DNA of 64,000 bases from positions 806,001 to 870,000 of the forward strand of contig NC_021833.1 of assembly GCF_000439455.1 (NCBI RefSeq). Reading direction: 5' to 3'. The DNA is from Spiroplasma diminutum CUAS-1 (GTDB lineage: Bacteria > Bacillota_I > Bacilli_A > Mycoplasmatales > Mycoplasmataceae). Of this stretch, positions 29,980 to 40,736 are shown piece by piece (position 1 is the stretch's first letter; each line of letters opens with the position of its first letter). Both the position numbers and the translations under genes were made by a program. The notes beneath the pieces were generated by a model that saw nothing but the letters and a program-made list of their open reading frames with translations, was not told the origin of the DNA and ran no database searches.

Positions 29980-29983
29980 TACT

Positions 29984-30721
29984 TTAATAATTTATCTTTT
30001 TTAAAATTAATCCCTCAGGATTTGCTATGAAAGGTAATTTGCCTTCTTTTTGTTTCAAAACAGCTTTAATCTGTTCTAAACTAATTTTATTTGAACTATA
30101 TGCAATACAAGCTCCAACTATCATTCTAATTTGATATCTTATAAAACCTTTAGCTTTAAAAGTTATTATAAAAATATTATTATCTAAAGTAGTTTCAATA
30201 TAATCAATATTTCGTTTAGTTTCAATAAGTTCTTTCTCATCTTCTTTTAGACCTGAAAAATTATAAAAATCATGCTCTCCTATAAATAAATTTAAAGATT
30301 CTTTTAATTTATTTATATCCAATTTTTGTTTTGGATAAAATAAAAATCTATTTTCAAAAACATTATCTTCACCTAAATTTATTTTATATTCATAAGTCTT
30401 TTGTTTACAATTTCTTACTCTAAAACTTTGTTCAATTTCTTGCATTTCAATTACTTTAATTCCCAAAGGTAAACTTCTATTTAGTGCATTTAAAAAACCA
30501 ATTTTATTTGGTTTAAAATTAAGTTCAACCCATGCTTTTTGATCTTCTGCATGTACTCCAGAATCTGTTTTTGATGCTCCAACTATTCTAAAACTAGAGT
30601 TGCGAGCAACTCTAAATATAGATTTTTCTAATTCACCTTGAATGGTTTTTTGACCTTTTTGTTTTGCTCAACCACAAAAGTCAGTTCCATCATATTGAAT
30701 TGTAAATAAATAATAATACAT
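29984..30721 (-). CDS. truA: tRNA pseudouridine(38-40) synthase
   Basis: 245 residues. It shows the TruA core: YLFTIQYDGTDFCGWAKQKGQKTIQGELE, the catalytic-Asp motif ASKTDSGVHAEDQKAW (the usual Arg before Thr-Asp is Lys here), ALNRSLPLGIKV and the C-terminal FIRYQIRMIVGACIAYS. It converts uridines 38-40 of the tRNA anticodon arm to pseudouridine. The TGA within CGW is Trp. The ATG at 30721 is 3 bases from the ecfT stop, the common Firmicute order ecfA1-ecfA2-ecfT-truA, as the end of the ribosomal super-operon. Confidence 0.95.
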
Positions 30722-30723
30722 AA

Positions 30724-31617
30724 CTATTTAGAGAATAGAATTGCATCTATTCTAGGAATTTGAACTAAATTTTGGAAAGAATCAATATTTATATAACAAA
30801 TTAAAGTAGTAAATACACCCATTCCAATAATGAAAATTATTATGTCTATAAATCTGAATTTAACTTGTCTATATCTTGTTCTTTTTGCATGAGGATCATA
30901 TCCTCTTGAGTCCATTGCATATGCTAAATCCTCTGCTTTTTGAAATGCAGAAACTAATAAAGGAATTATCAATGAAGTCATCGATTTGGCTTTATCAACA
31001 AGTTTACCATTTTTAAAATCAATTCCCCTTGAAGATTGAGCTTTCATAATTCTTCCTGCTTCATCAATTAAAGTTGGAATCATTCTTAAAGCAATTGATA
31101 TTATTGTTGAAAAAATATAAACAGGAATACCTATTAATTTTAAAGGTCATAATAAATCTTCAATAGCTAAAGTCAATTCTAAAGGTTGAGTTGTTCCAGT
31201 TAAAATTGTAGTTAAGGTGATCATTAAGAAGATTCTTATAGTCATATATAAAGCTGAATAAAAAGCTTTTTCTGAAAAGTAAAATGCTTTTCACTTATAA
31301 ACATAACCATACTTTTCATCAAGATGTAAACCTGATGATAAATCAGTTAATCCTTGATTCAACATTAATACATTTATAAAAATTAAAACAATAAATATAA
31401 ATATTATTGGGAAAAATAATTTAAGTAACATTTTAAAACTTAATTTACTTATTGCATACATTAAAAATATTAATGTCCCTGCTAAAACAAAACCAGTATA
31501 ACCTATAGGGAAAAATACAACAACAATTAATGCAATGATCATAAATAATTTTAATCTTGGATCCATTCTATGAATCATTGAATTATAAGGCATATATCTA
31601 CCAAATACCATTCTCAT
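30724..31617 (-). CDS. ecfT: energy-coupling factor transporter transmembrane protein EcfT
   Basis: 297 residues with about six membrane helices (KLFMIIALIVVVFFPIGYTG, LKLFFPIIFIFIVLIFINV, DIIIFIIGMGVFTTLICYI). It has the two Ala-x-x-x-Arg-Gly coupling motifs, AQSSRGIDF and AMDSRGYDP, which dock to the EcfA ATPases. EcfT joins the ATPases to a separately encoded S component that captures a vitamin or other micronutrient. TGA at 31291 is Trp. It lies in the ecfA1-ecfA2-ecfT-truA run. Confidence 0.96.
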
Positions 31618-31635
31618 TATTAGATTTCTCCTCTT

Positions 31636-32853
31636 CTATTTTCTTTTAGATTTAATTGCTTTTGCAAGTTCTTCTACTGTTCTAAATTCAATATTTGTAA
31701 CATCTAAACCCGCATCTTTTAATCTATGTGCTAACTTATATAATTTTGGTGGTTCAATTTCAATTTTTTCTAATAATTGTTCATTTGAGAATATTTCAAA
31801 TGGGCTTCCTTTAGAAATAACTTTTCCCTTATGCATAACAATTACTTCATCTGCAATTTGTAATACATGATCCATATTATGAGTTACAATGATAATTCTC
31901 TTATTTTTTTCCTTATTTAATTTATAGAATAAGTTCATAAAGTCTTCTTCACCTTGGGGATCTAATCCCCCAGTTGGTTCATCAAGTACTAAAGTATTTC
32001 CATCCATTGCAATAATTCCAGCAATAGCTACACGACGTTTTTGTCCACCACTTAAATCAAATGGACTTCTTTTTGCATAATCTTCTGGTAAATCAACCAT
32101 TCTTAATAATTCTGGAACTTTATCAAAACTTTCTTGTTTATTTGCTCCCAAATTAATTGGCCCAAAAGAAATATCTTTTGCAATTGTATCTTGGAATAAT
32201 TGATATTCTGGAAATTGAAATACCAATCCAACTTCTCTTCTTAATTCTTTAACTTGCTTAATTTTTTTAGTTGAAGCTGGTATTTGAAAATTTCCAACAA
32301 TTGTTCTACCAGTTTCAGTTACAAGTAATCCATTTGTTAATTGAATTAAAGTTGATTTACCACTACCTGTCATACCAATAACAGCTGTAATTTTTCCTTC
32401 TTGAATTGTTAAGTCTGTTCCATTTAATGCTCTAAATTCAAAAGGAGAATTTTTACTATAAGTATATGAAACTGAATCAAATTTAATTTCTCCATTAAAA
32501 TCTCATTTTGGTTGAGTTGCAATGTTCATTCTTCTTTTAAATTCTTTTTTTGTTTTAGAATCTTTAACTTCTAAACTACTATATCAATCTTTAACTTCTT
32601 TAACTCTTTGTGGCATTACTTTTTTATCATTTTTAATATCAGATGTAATTTCTTTTTGATATTGTTTTTGATTCTTTTGATCTGATTTAACTAATGCTGA
32701 AATTTCTTTGTGTCTTTTTTTTCTTTTTTTATTATCAATTTTTTGCTTTTCAGCAAGTTCTTTTATATGAGCTTTATATTCAACTTTAGCTTCTTTTTTT
32801 TCAACTAAAAGCTTTGCTTTTTGCTCTGGTGATATTTTACTTATTTTTGACAT
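31636..32853 (-). CDS. ecfA2: energy-coupling factor transporter ATPase EcfA2 with long N-terminal extension
   Basis: 405 residues. The ABC ATPase part starts near residue 115 ([18 protein letters not shown]), with Walker [10 protein letters not shown] near 160-168, Q-loop FQFPEYQLF, signature [12 protein letters not shown], Walker [14 protein letters not shown] and switch His in VTHNMDH. The first ~110 residues are a Lys/Glu-rich, probably helical extension ([19 protein letters not shown]) continuous in frame through TGA 32584 (Trp). Normal EcfA2 is about 290 residues, so this extension is unusual. The start overlaps the end of ecfA1 by 13 bases, so expression is coupled. Confidence 0.92.
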
Positions 32854-34043
32854 ATATTTTTCACCAACTCTTCCAAGTTTGCACTTCCAGAAATTTTAAT
32901 TCCTTCATTTTGAAGTGCTTCTTCAATTTGAGCAACAAACGGAATATCTAAATGAATAGATCTTAAGAATTCCTTTTCAGATAGTATTTCTTTTGGTGAC
33001 CCAAATTTTACTAATTGCCCTTTATTCATAACCATAACCTTATCTGCATTTAATATTTCGTCCATGTCATGAGTTATTGAAAAGATTGTTTTTTCTCTTG
33101 TGTTTTTTAACTGAACCATAATTTCTTTAACTTCTGTTTTTCCTTTTGGATCAAGCATACTTGTTGCCTCATCAAAAATTAAGATATTTGGAGATAATGC
33201 TAATGCTGAAGCAATAGCCACACGTTGTTTTTGACCACCACTTAACATTAATGGTTCATGGTCTAAAAATTCTTCCATTCTTACTTTTTTAGCTGAATCT
33301 AAAATAATATCAGGCATTTTAGAAGGTGCTATTCTTCTATTTTCTAAACCAAATGCAATATCATCTCTTACTGTTGATCCTATAAATTGATTATCAGGGT
33401 TTTGAAAAACAATACCTAAAAATTTACGTATCATATTTATATTATTTCTTGTAACTTTATTTCCATAAACTTCAATAGAACCAACTGTTGGTTGTAAAAC
33501 TCCGATAATAATTTTTGAAAGAGTTGATTTACCACTTCCATTATGTCCAATTATTGCAACATAATCACCATGTTTTATTTCAACACTAACTCCATTAACC
33601 GCAAAAGGATGACCTTCTCTATATCTAAATTTAATATTATCCAATTTTAAAGCAATATCTGATAATTGAACAAGCTGACCACCGTGTCCTCTATCTTTTA
33701 TTGCAACTTTTGATTCTTTAAAAATAAGTACAGCTAATTTATATTCTTCCAATACTTTTCAGTATTCTTTTGAATTTTTATTCACTGTTTTAAGTTTATC
33801 TTTGCTTTCTTTTACATTTTTTAAAAAAATATCATTATTTGCAATTTCTTTAAACTCATTTTTAATTAATTTATACTCAGCTTCAGCTGATTTTACAAAT
33901 TCTAAATCAACTTCACGCTTTGAAAACTTACTTCTTGCAATAATCATTTTCTGACTTGCACGAACTAATTTATCATTATGTTCATTTAATTTAAGTCTAA
34001 AGTCATTTAATTTTTCAGTTCAATTATTATTAGCACTTGACAT
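32841..34043 (-). CDS. ecfA1: energy-coupling factor transporter ATPase EcfA1 with long N-terminal extension
   Basis: 400 residues. The ABC domain begins near residue 128 ([19 protein letters not shown]). Walker A is GHNGSGKST (about 166-174), Q-loop [11 protein letters not shown], signature [12 protein letters not shown], Walker [14 protein letters not shown] and switch His SITHDMDE. The first ~125 residues (from [19 protein letters not shown]) form a charged helical region with many Lys, Glu and Asn and no counterpart in ordinary EcfA1 (about 280 residues). ATG 34043 continues through TGA (Trp) codons. It pairs with EcfA2 to drive EcfT and S components. Confidence 0.92.
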
Positions 34044-34154
34044 AGTATTACCTCTCATACATTAATCATTATATCAAATATAAATATTGAATTATTACTA
34101 AATTATAAAAAATATAATTAACTTATAATTTATATAAATACCAAAGTAATAAAT

Positions 34155-34182
34155 AAAAAAAACATCCTAAGATGTTTTTTTT
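34155..34182 (-). terminator. terminator downstream of rplQ
   Basis: A 12-bp stem AAAAAAAACATC / GATGTTTTTTTT (34155-34166, 34171-34182) with a four-base loop follows the rplQ stop. It may partly uncouple the ecf genes from the ribosomal operon. Confidence 0.8.
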
Positions 34183-34187
34183 ATTTA

Positions 34188-34547
34188 TTAAACTAACTCT
34201 ATTATACACATTGGTGCATTATCACCACGACGGTTATCAAGTTTAAGAATTCTTGTATAACCACCATCTCTTGTTTTAAATCTTTTTGCGATTGTTGTAA
34301 ACAATTTTTGTAATGCAGTTTCCTTTTCAGAAGCATCAACATGTCTTAATCAAGCAGCAGCTTGTCTACGAGCATGAAGATCACCTCTTTTACCAAGTGT
34401 AACCATTTTGTCAAAGTGTTGTCTTAATTCTTTAGCTCTTGTTTCAGTAATTTCTAATCTTTCTGAAATAATAAGTTCAGTTGTTAAGTTTCTCATTAAA
34501 GCAACTCTTCAAGCAGTATTTTTACCTCTTTTTTGAATATATGACAT
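34188..34547 (-). CDS. rplQ: 50S ribosomal protein L17
   Basis: 119 residues. L17 features are [82 protein letters not shown]. It sits in the 50S near the exit-tunnel side. The ATG at 34547 gives [13 protein letters not shown] (TGA as Trp). It is the last ribosomal gene of the super-operon, after rpoA, with its own terminator. Confidence 0.97.
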
Positions 34548-34561
34548 ATAACTACACCTTC

Positions 34562-35515
34562 CTACTCTTGTCTAAAAGTTAATCCTAATTGAACAACTTT
34601 ATCTTTGATTTCTTTTAATGATTTTCTACCCAAGTTTCTAATTTCTTGAATATCATCTTCAGTACGTGAAACTAAATCACGTAATGAGTTGATGTTTGCT
34701 CTTTTTAAACAATTTAAACTTCTTTGTGTAAAGTCTAAATCTTCGATTAAACGATCTAATTCTTTTTCATCTTCTTCATTTGTAGCACCAATAACATTTA
34801 AATCATTGATTTCATCATTTAAGTTTACAAAGAATTGTAAGTGCTCAACCAATATTTTTGCAGCTGTTGCAACTGCATCACTTGCTGTAACTGTTCCATC
34901 AGTTTCAACTTCTAAAATTAATTTTTCTAAGTCTACTGATTTACCAATTTTTGTTGCATCAACATTGTATGCAACTTTAACAATTGGTGAATAGTTAGAA
35001 TCAATTGTAATTGCATCTACAACTAATTTCTCTTTTTTGTTATCTTTAAATGTTCTATAACCTCTTGAGTTTTTTGCAAATAAAGTTAAATCTAAAACTC
35101 CACCATCTGATATAGTACAGATATGTAATTCTGGATTCATTACTTCAACTCCTGTTGGAAGAATAATATCTCCTGCAGTGATTGCTCCAACTCTTGTTGA
35201 ATTAATTTTTAATTCAACAACTTCATCATCTTCAAATATTTTTGAATCAATTTTTAAAGCTAATTGTTTTAGATTTAAAATGATTCTACTTACATTTTCA
35301 ACAATTCCTTCAATTGAAGTAAATTCATGAGCTGCACCAACAATTTTAATTGCATAAACTGCTGCTCCTGGTGTTGAAGATAGTAATGTTCTTCTTATTG
35401 CATTACCAAGTGTTGTTCCGAACCCTCTTTCAAGAGGTTCTACTTTAAATTCCCCATAACTTCTGTTTTTTTCTTCTTTTAATAAATTAAATTCTGGTCT
35501 TGAAAATTGTTTCAT
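34562..35515 (-). CDS. rpoA: RNA polymerase alpha subunit
   Basis: 317 residues, normal. The N-terminal assembly domain contains RSYGEFKVEPLERGFGTTLGNAIRRTLLSS and GAAVYAIKI. The C-terminal domain, after an acidic linker (NEEDEKELDRLIEDLDF), has RSLNCLKRANINSLRDLVSR and IRNLGRKSLKEIKDK, the helix-hairpin-helix region that contacts UP elements and regulators. It is co-transcribed with rpsM, rpsK and rplQ as in most bacteria. Confidence 0.98.
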   Translation of the reverse strand: MKQFSRPEFNLLKEEKNRSYGEFKVEPLERGFGTTLGNAIRRTLLSSTPGAAVYAIKIVGAAHEFTSIEGIVENVSRIILNLKQLALKIDSKIFEDDEVVELKINSTRVGAITAGDIILPTGVEVMNPELHICTISDGGVLDLTLFAKNSRGYRTFKDNKKEKLVVDAITIDSNYSPIVKVAYNVDATKIGKSVDLEKLILEVETDGTVTASDAVATAAKILVEHLQFFVNLNDEINDLNVIGATNEEDEKELDRLIEDLDFTQRSLNCLKRANINSLRDLVSRTEDDIQEIRNLGRKSLKEIKDKVVQLGLTFRQE

Positions 35516-35523
35516 TTAACTTA

Positions 35524-35916
35524 TTAACCTCTTGGGCGCTTACGAGGGCGCACTCCATTATGAGGGATTGGTGTTGTATCTTTAATTGAAGTTATTTCTA
35601 ATCCGATACCTTGTAAACTTCTTACAGCAGCATCTCTTCCTGGACCTGGACCTTTAACCTCAACTGAGATTGTTTTAACTCCATTATCCATTGCGCCTTT
35701 TCCTGCAGCTTCTGCAATTAATTGAGCAGCATAAGGTGTTGATTTTTTACTTCCTCTAAAACCCATTACTCCAGCACTTGATCAAGATATAACATTACCT
35801 TTTTCATCTGAAATAGTTACGATTGTATTATTGAATGTTGAGTGAACGTGAGCTATACCTTTAGCAATATTCTTTTTAACTTTTTTCTTGTTGTTATTTT
35901 GTTTATGATTTGCCAT
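35524..35916 (-). CDS. rpsK: 30S ribosomal protein S11
   Basis: 130 residues starting at ATG 35916 ([20 protein letters not shown]). S11 motifs are [58 protein letters not shown] and [16 protein letters not shown]. It lies on the 30S platform with S7 and S18. TGA codons in the first third are Trp. It sits between rpsM and rpoA. Confidence 0.98.
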
Positions 35917-35933
35917 AGTTTATACCTCTCTAA

Positions 35934-36299
35934 CTATTTTTTCTTGTTAGCTACAGTTTTTCTAGGACCTTTTCTAGTACGTGCATTAGTCTTAGTTGAC
36001 TGTCCACGAACAGTAAGTCCTTTTCTGTGTCTCATTCCTCTGTAACATCCAATTTCCATTAAACGTTTAATGTTTAATGCTGTTTCTCTTCTTAAGTCCC
36101 CTTCAGTTTTTACTTTAGAGATTTCTTGAGAAATTGATTTAATATTTTCTTCTGTTAAATCTTTAACTCTTGTTTCTTCGCTTACTTTTGTAGCCTCAAG
36201 GATTTTCTGTGAAGTTGTTAAACCAATACCATAAATATAAGTTAGAGCAATAACTACTCTTTTTTCATTAGGTATTTCTACCCCATTTATACGAGCCAT
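35934..36299 (-). CDS. rpsM: 30S ribosomal protein S13
   Basis: 121 residues. Starts [34 protein letters not shown] and ends with [27 protein letters not shown], the basic tail that touches P-site t[22 protein letters not shown] is also typical. S13 lies in the 30S head and contacts the 50S subunit. It is placed after rpmJ and before rpsK, the normal order. Confidence 0.98.
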   Translation of the reverse strand: MARINGVEIPNEKRVVIALTYIYGIGLTTSQKILEATKVSEETRVKDLTEENIKSISQEISKVKTEGDLRRETALNIKRLMEIGCYRGMRHRKGLTVRGQSTKTNARTRKGPRKTVANKKK

Positions 36300-36356
36300 T
36301 ATTAATTTCCTTTCTAATAAGATTAACTAATTTTTATTTTACTATTTAGTAAATAA

Positions 36357-36470
36357 TTAACCTTGACGTTGTTTATGTTTTGGTTGTTCACAAATAATCA
36401 TTACACGGCCTTTACGTCTAATTACACGACATTTATCGCATATTTTTTTGACAGATGATCTTACTTTCAT
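36357..36470 (-). CDS. rpmJ: 50S ribosomal protein L36 (zinc-binding form)
   Basis: 37 residues, [20 protein letters not shown]... [11 protein letters not shown]. The pattern CxxC ... C ... H is the zinc-binding (C+) form of L36. It is between infA and rpsM as expected. It is a very small gene but its sequence is unmistakable. Confidence 0.97.
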   Translation of the reverse strand: MKVRSSVKKICDKCRVIRRKGRVMIICEQPKHKQRQG

Positions 36471-36532
36471 CTTTTCTAACCTCCTGATTTTGTGTACTTA
36501 ATTTATATTTATATTTATATTTATTAAATTAC

Positions 36533-36760
36533 TTATTTACCATTTTTAAAACGATATGTAATTCTTCCACGTGTTGGATCATATGGTGAAATTGCAACAG
36601 TGACTTTATCTCCTAATAAGATGCGAATATAGTTTATTCGGATTTTACTAGACACGTAGGCGTCAATTATTACATCATTTTCTAATTTCACCTTAAATGT
36701 AGCATTGGGTAGTACTTCTAAAATAGTACCATCCACTTCTAAATAATCTTCTTTTGCCAT
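36533..36760 (-). CDS. infA: translation initiation factor IF-1
   Basis: 75 residues of S1-type OB fold: [66 protein letters not shown]-1 binds the A site of the 30S subunit during initiation. The start overlaps the map stop by one base (TAATG), and the AAGGAGGAAAC ribosome-binding site lies inside map, so the two are translationally coupled. Confidence 0.98.
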   Translation of the reverse strand: MAKEDYLEVDGTILEVLPNATFKVKLENDVIIDAYVSSKIRINYIRILLGDKVTVAISPYDPTRGRITYRFKNGK

Positions 36761-37533
36761 TATTCTGTTTCCTCCTTGGTTTTAAATAAAGTTAATACCT
36801 CTGGATCTCCTTCAGTGACCAAAATAGTATGTTCAAAGTGAGCAGTCATGCTACCGTCTTTTGATGACACTGTTCAATCATCATCAGCTACCACAGTTTT
36901 ATTAGTTCCAATTTGAACCATTGGTTCAATACAAATCGCCATACCTGGAACTAATCTCATTCCAGTATTTTCTATTCCTACATTAGGAACAAATGGGTCT
37001 TCGTGCATTTCTAAACCAATACCATGACCTGAATAATCTGTTGGCAAATGATAACCATTTTCTTCAATAAATTTTTGAACAGTAGAAGAAATGGTTCCGA
37101 TGCGCACACCGGCTCTTACCTGATCAATTGCCAAATAAAGTGACTTTTCAGTCAACTCTAATAGTGTATCATACTTTTTGTCTTTTGAGTTACCACAAAT
37201 TACAGTTATTGCAGAGTCCGCATGATATTTTTCAAAAACACATCCAGCATCTATTGAAACAATATCTCCATCCTGCAATATTCTATCTCTAGGTATTCCA
37301 TGTATCAATTGTTCATTAATTGAAATACAAATATGAGCAGGAAATCCACCATAACCTTTAAAGTTACTTGTACATCCCTTTTTTGTAATAAAATCAATGA
37401 AAAATTTATCTAATTCTAGACAGTTTATACCTGGTTTTACAAGTTTTTTTAATTCATGTAAAGCTTCTCCAAGTACTTGTCCAGCATATCTCATTTTTTC
37501 TATTTGTTGAGTATTTTTAATTGTAATTGCCAT
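36760..37533 (-). CDS. map: methionine aminopeptidase, type I
   Basis: 257 residues read through TGA at 36874 (Trp). Metal ligands are visible: VSIDAGC and YHADSAITV (two Asp), [12 protein letters not shown] (His), CIEPM (Glu) and FEHTILVTE (Glu). It removes the initiator methionine from nascent proteins. It lies between adk (1-base gap) and infA (1-base overlap) in the secY-adk-map-infA run typical of Firmicutes. Confidence 0.98.
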
Positions 37534-37534
37534 A

Positions 37535-38170
37535 TTATACTCCTATAAATGAAACAACTCTATCATATAGTTCGCTAGGAGAACAATTGTCTGCATCAAT
37601 TTTAATTAATTTGTTTTTATAAAATTCAATTAATGGTGCAGTTTGAGTATTATATGCTTCTAATCTAGTTTTAATTTTATCTTCTTGATCATCAGGTCTA
37701 ACAATTAACTCTCCATTATCAAAATCACAAATACCTTCTTTTAAAGGTTTTCTGTTAACTTTATGATAACTTCTCTTACAGATTTTGCAAATCATTCTTC
37801 CAGTTAATCTTCCCAATAAAACACTTTCATCAATTTCTAAATAAAATACTTTATCTATTTGATTGTTTAAATTTTTTAACATTTGATCTAATGCTAACGC
37901 TTGTTCATCTGTTCTAGGAAAACCATCAAAAATTAAATTAGTATTTTTTGATTCTAAGTATTTTTCAACCATAGAATTAGTAACTGAATCAGGGACAAGT
38001 TTTCCCTCATTCATGTATTTTTGAGCTTCTAAACCTAAATCAGTTTTGCTTGAAATATTTTCCCTAAATAAGTCTCCAGTAGAAAGTTGTGTAAAGTTAT
38101 TTTTATCACAAAGGAACTCTGAAAGAGTTCCTTTACCACTACCTGGAGCTCCAAGTAATATTATATTCAT
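37535..38170 (-). CDS. adk: adenylate kinase
   Basis: 211 residues. P-loop LGAPGSGKGT; GDLFREN, IFDGFPRTDEQA, LTGRMICKICKRSYH and IVRPDDQEDKI are present. The LID domain has CxxC, then C and D, the zinc-binding form found in Gram-positive bacteria. It interconverts AMP, ADP and ATP. It is co-transcribed with secY and map. Confidence 0.98.
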   Translation of the reverse strand: MNIILLGAPGSGKGTLSEFLCDKNNFTQLSTGDLFRENISSKTDLGLEAQKYMNEGKLVPDSVTNSMVEKYLESKNTNLIFDGFPRTDEQALALDQMLKNLNNQIDKVFYLEIDESVLLGRLTGRMICKICKRSYHKVNRKPLKEGICDFDNGELIVRPDDQEDKIKTRLEAYNTQTAPLIEFYKNKLIKIDADNCSPSELYDRVVSFIGV

Positions 38171-38191
38171 ATTTATTGTTTCTCCCTATTA

Positions 38192-39619
38192 TCAAATATG
38201 TGAATTATATTTAGTTTCATTTTCACTAAATTTGTCTTGTTTTTTATCTAAGAATGATTGTTGTATTAATCTTCCTTTTAATTGTTGTACTGTTTGAATT
38301 GCAACTGATATTACAATTATCAATCCAGTTCCCCCAATAGCTAAGTTTGATGGTAATGCTGTAACTTTACTTATAACATAAGGTAAAACTGCAATACCAG
38401 CTAAAAATATTGATCCTAAAATACTTAATCTGTTAATAACTCCAGATAAGAATTTTTCTGTAGGTTTTCCTGGTTTAATTCCTGGAATAAATGTTCCTGA
38501 TTTTTTAAAGTTTTCTGCAATTTTTTCAGGATTAATTTGCACTTGTGCATATAGGAAAGTAAATAGAATTGTAAGAATTCCATAAATTGCTATTCCTCAT
38601 CATGTACCAAATGATAAATAATTTTGTGTAAATAGTACAAAACCATTATTTGGATTTGTAGCTGCAATAATTTGAGCCACAGTCATTGGTGTAGAGATTA
38701 TAGCTGATGCAAAAATAACAGGGATAACTCCAGCATTATTAAGTTTTAATGGAAGATATGGAGTGTGATCTTTTGTATCAACTAATCCAGCTCCTGTTTG
38801 TTGAATTGGAACTTTTCTTTCAGCTTCATTCATTAAGACAACTACAAATATTACTAATAAGAATGAAATTATATATATTAGAAACTTTAATAGTCCATCA
38901 AATAAAATTGTAGCTTCACCTTTTGTTTCAACTCAGAATTTAAATGTGTTTGTAAAATTACTTGGCATTTGCGAAACAATACCTGTGAAAATAATTATTG
39001 ATACACCATTTCCAATTCCTCTAATTGTAATTTGATCTGATATTCATAACATTAAGAATGTACCACCCAACATTACTGTTGGAACTAATATATAGTAGAA
39101 TCATGCAGGTCCAGTCCCTATTGCACTTGACTCTCATTTTGCACTAATTAATCCTTGGCTTGTTAATGTAAATATTGTAGCTATTGATTGCATTAATGCA
39201 AATGGAATAGCCAATACTTTTGTCAATCTATCTAATTTTCTTCTTCCTCTTTCTCCTGATTTACTTCATCTTGTTAAAACAGGAATAACATCAGTTGAAA
39301 GCAATTGAACAATAATTGATGCAGTAATATATGGAGAAACTCCTAATGCAAGAATTGAAAATTGACCAATTGAACCTCCACCCAATGTTGAAAGTAATTG
39401 AAAGAAATCTTGACTACCAACTGATTCTCTAAAATCAGAACTCACTTGAATTCCAGGAACTGTTAATAGAGTACCTGCTCTAATTAAAATAAGTACTATT
39501 AAAGTAAAAACGATTCGTTTAACAAGGTCCTTATTTCTTATAAAGAAACCACCTTTAGCGAATTCGTTTTTATATTTAGTTGTCTTAGCTTTTTTAGTTT
39601 TTTTAACTTTAGCAGCCAC
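38192..39619 (-). CDS. secY: preprotein translocase subunit SecY
   Basis: 475 residues with the ten-helix SecY pattern. NKDLVKRIVFTLIVLILIRAGTLLTVPGI is the N-terminal region; LGVSPYITASIIVQLLS is plug/lateral-gate sequence; ERKVPIQQTGA and LKLNNAGVIPVIFASAI are cytoplasmic and helix-7 regions. TGA codons are Trp. The start is GTG at 39619, chosen because GAGGTGA lies just upstream and GCT GCT AAA follows. SecY is the protein-conducting channel of the membrane. The rplO stop abuts this start with no gap. Confidence 0.97.
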
Positions 39620-40057
39620 CTAAATCACCTCTACAGTACCCCCAGCAGCTTTGATTAATTCTTCAGCGCTTTTTGATACTTTATTAACTTTAACATTTAT
39701 TGACTTAGTAATTTTACCATTACCAAGAATTTTTATTAAAGTTTTTTCATTTTTAATAATTTTTTTATCCATTAAAGTTTTATGATTTACATCTGTTAAC
39801 CCTAATGTTTCTAATTTATCTAGATTGATTAATACAAATTCTTTTCTATTTAAACTTGTAAATCCAATTTTTGGTAATCTTCTGAATAAAGGAGTTTGTC
39901 CCCCTTCAAATCCAGGTCTTACCCCTCCACCAGAACGTGAATTTTGACCTTTGTGTCCTCTTGTTGATGTTTTACCCTTACCTGAAGCCATACCACGACC
40001 AACACGTGTTGCGTCTTTTTTACTTCCTGGTGTAGATTTTAATTCATGTAATTTCAT
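39620..40057 (-). CDS. rplO: 50S ribosomal protein L15
   Basis: 145 residues. [44 protein letters not shown] is the glycine/arginine-rich N-terminal extension of L15 that threads through 23S r[23 protein letters not shown] and the C-terminal [16 protein letters not shown] complete it. It follows rpsE directly: no rpmD (L30) gene stands between them, unlike in most Firmicutes. Confidence 0.98.
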   Translation of the reverse strand: MKLHELKSTPGSKKDATRVGRGMASGKGKTSTRGHKGQNSRSGGGVRPGFEGGQTPLFRRLPKIGFTSLNRKEFVLINLDKLETLGLTDVNHKTLMDKKIIKNEKTLIKILGNGKITKSINVKVNKVSKSAEELIKAAGGTVEVI

Positions 40058-40074
40058 AAAATAATTACTCCTTC

Positions 40075-40719
40075 TTAAGCTGTTGTAGCTTCTTTAGTTT
40101 CTTTTTTAACTTCAACTTGAGTTCCACGTAATCTTGCAATTTGTTCTGGAGTTTGCATTTGTTGTAAACCTTCTAATGTAGCTCTTATCATATTGATAGG
40201 TGTATTTGATCCCAATGATTTTGTATAGATATCTGAAATTCCAGCTAATTCGACAACAGCACGAACCGGACCACCAGCAATAACCCCTGTACCTTTTCTT
40301 GCAGGTTTAATCATAACTTTTCCAGCTCCATAGTGTCCCATTACATCATGAGGCACTGTTGAACCTGCTAAAGGAATTCTGATTAAAGATTTTCTTGCTT
40401 CTTTAATAGCTTTCTTAATAGCATCTGGTACTTCGTTTGCTTTACCTGTTCCTAATCCAACTCTACCTTTTTTATCACCAATTACTACAACTGCTGCAAA
40501 TCTGAATCTACGTCCACCTTTTGTAACTTTTGTAACACGGTTAATTGTAACAACTCTTTCTTCATATGGGTTGTCTTCTCTGTTTCTGTTGAATTTTGGA
40601 TCTCTTCTTTGTCCATTAGGTCTATTGTTGTTGTTTGGTCTTGTGTCTTTTTTGTCTTGGTTGTTTGAATCTGCTTTTGGAGCTGATTCAGCTTTAACAA
40701 CTTTTGTTTCTTCTGCCAT
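40075..40719 (-). CDS. rpsE: 30S ribosomal protein S5 with N-terminal extension
   Basis: 214 residues. The S5 core begins near residue 50 ([22 protein letters not shown]) and contains [48 protein letters not shown] and [19 protein letters not shown]. The first ~48 residues are a low-complexity, Asn/Arg/Lys-rich tail ([20 protein letters not shown]) not seen in standard S5 (about 165 residues). S5 lies at the mRNA entry side of the 30S. The extension is in frame with the ribosome-binding site, so it is probably translated. Confidence 0.97.
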   Translation of the reverse strand: MAEETKVVKAESAPKADSNNQDKKDTRPNNNNRPNGQRRDPKFNRNREDNPYEERVVTINRVTKVTKGGRRFRFAAVVVIGDKKGRVGLGTGKANEVPDAIKKAIKEARKSLIRIPLAGSTVPHDVMGHYGAGKVMIKPARKGTGVIAGGPVRAVVELAGISDIYTKSLGSNTPINMIRATLEGLQQMQTPEQIARLRGTQVEVKKETKEATTA

Positions 40720-40736
40720 TTTCTCTTTATCTCCTT

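Larger units (their letters stand above)
29684..29983. other. 300-base intergenic region between truA and the 1461-aa permease
   Basis: It contains no gene. On the minus strand, from truA onward: a nested dyad at 29929-29979, about 110 bases of AT-rich sequence with no coding potential that I could see, the short palindrome TGCATTT / AAATGCA, and a 16-T tract (29787-29802). A possible promoter for the permease follows (TTGTTT then TATTAT around 29750-29770), with GGAGG before the ATG. Confidence 0.6.

Noticed and set aside
39600-40080. A missing rpmD (L30) gene as a sign of deletion or misassembly between rpsE and rplO.
   Set aside because: L30 is absent from many Mollicutes, and the rpsE-rplO spacing is tight and intact.
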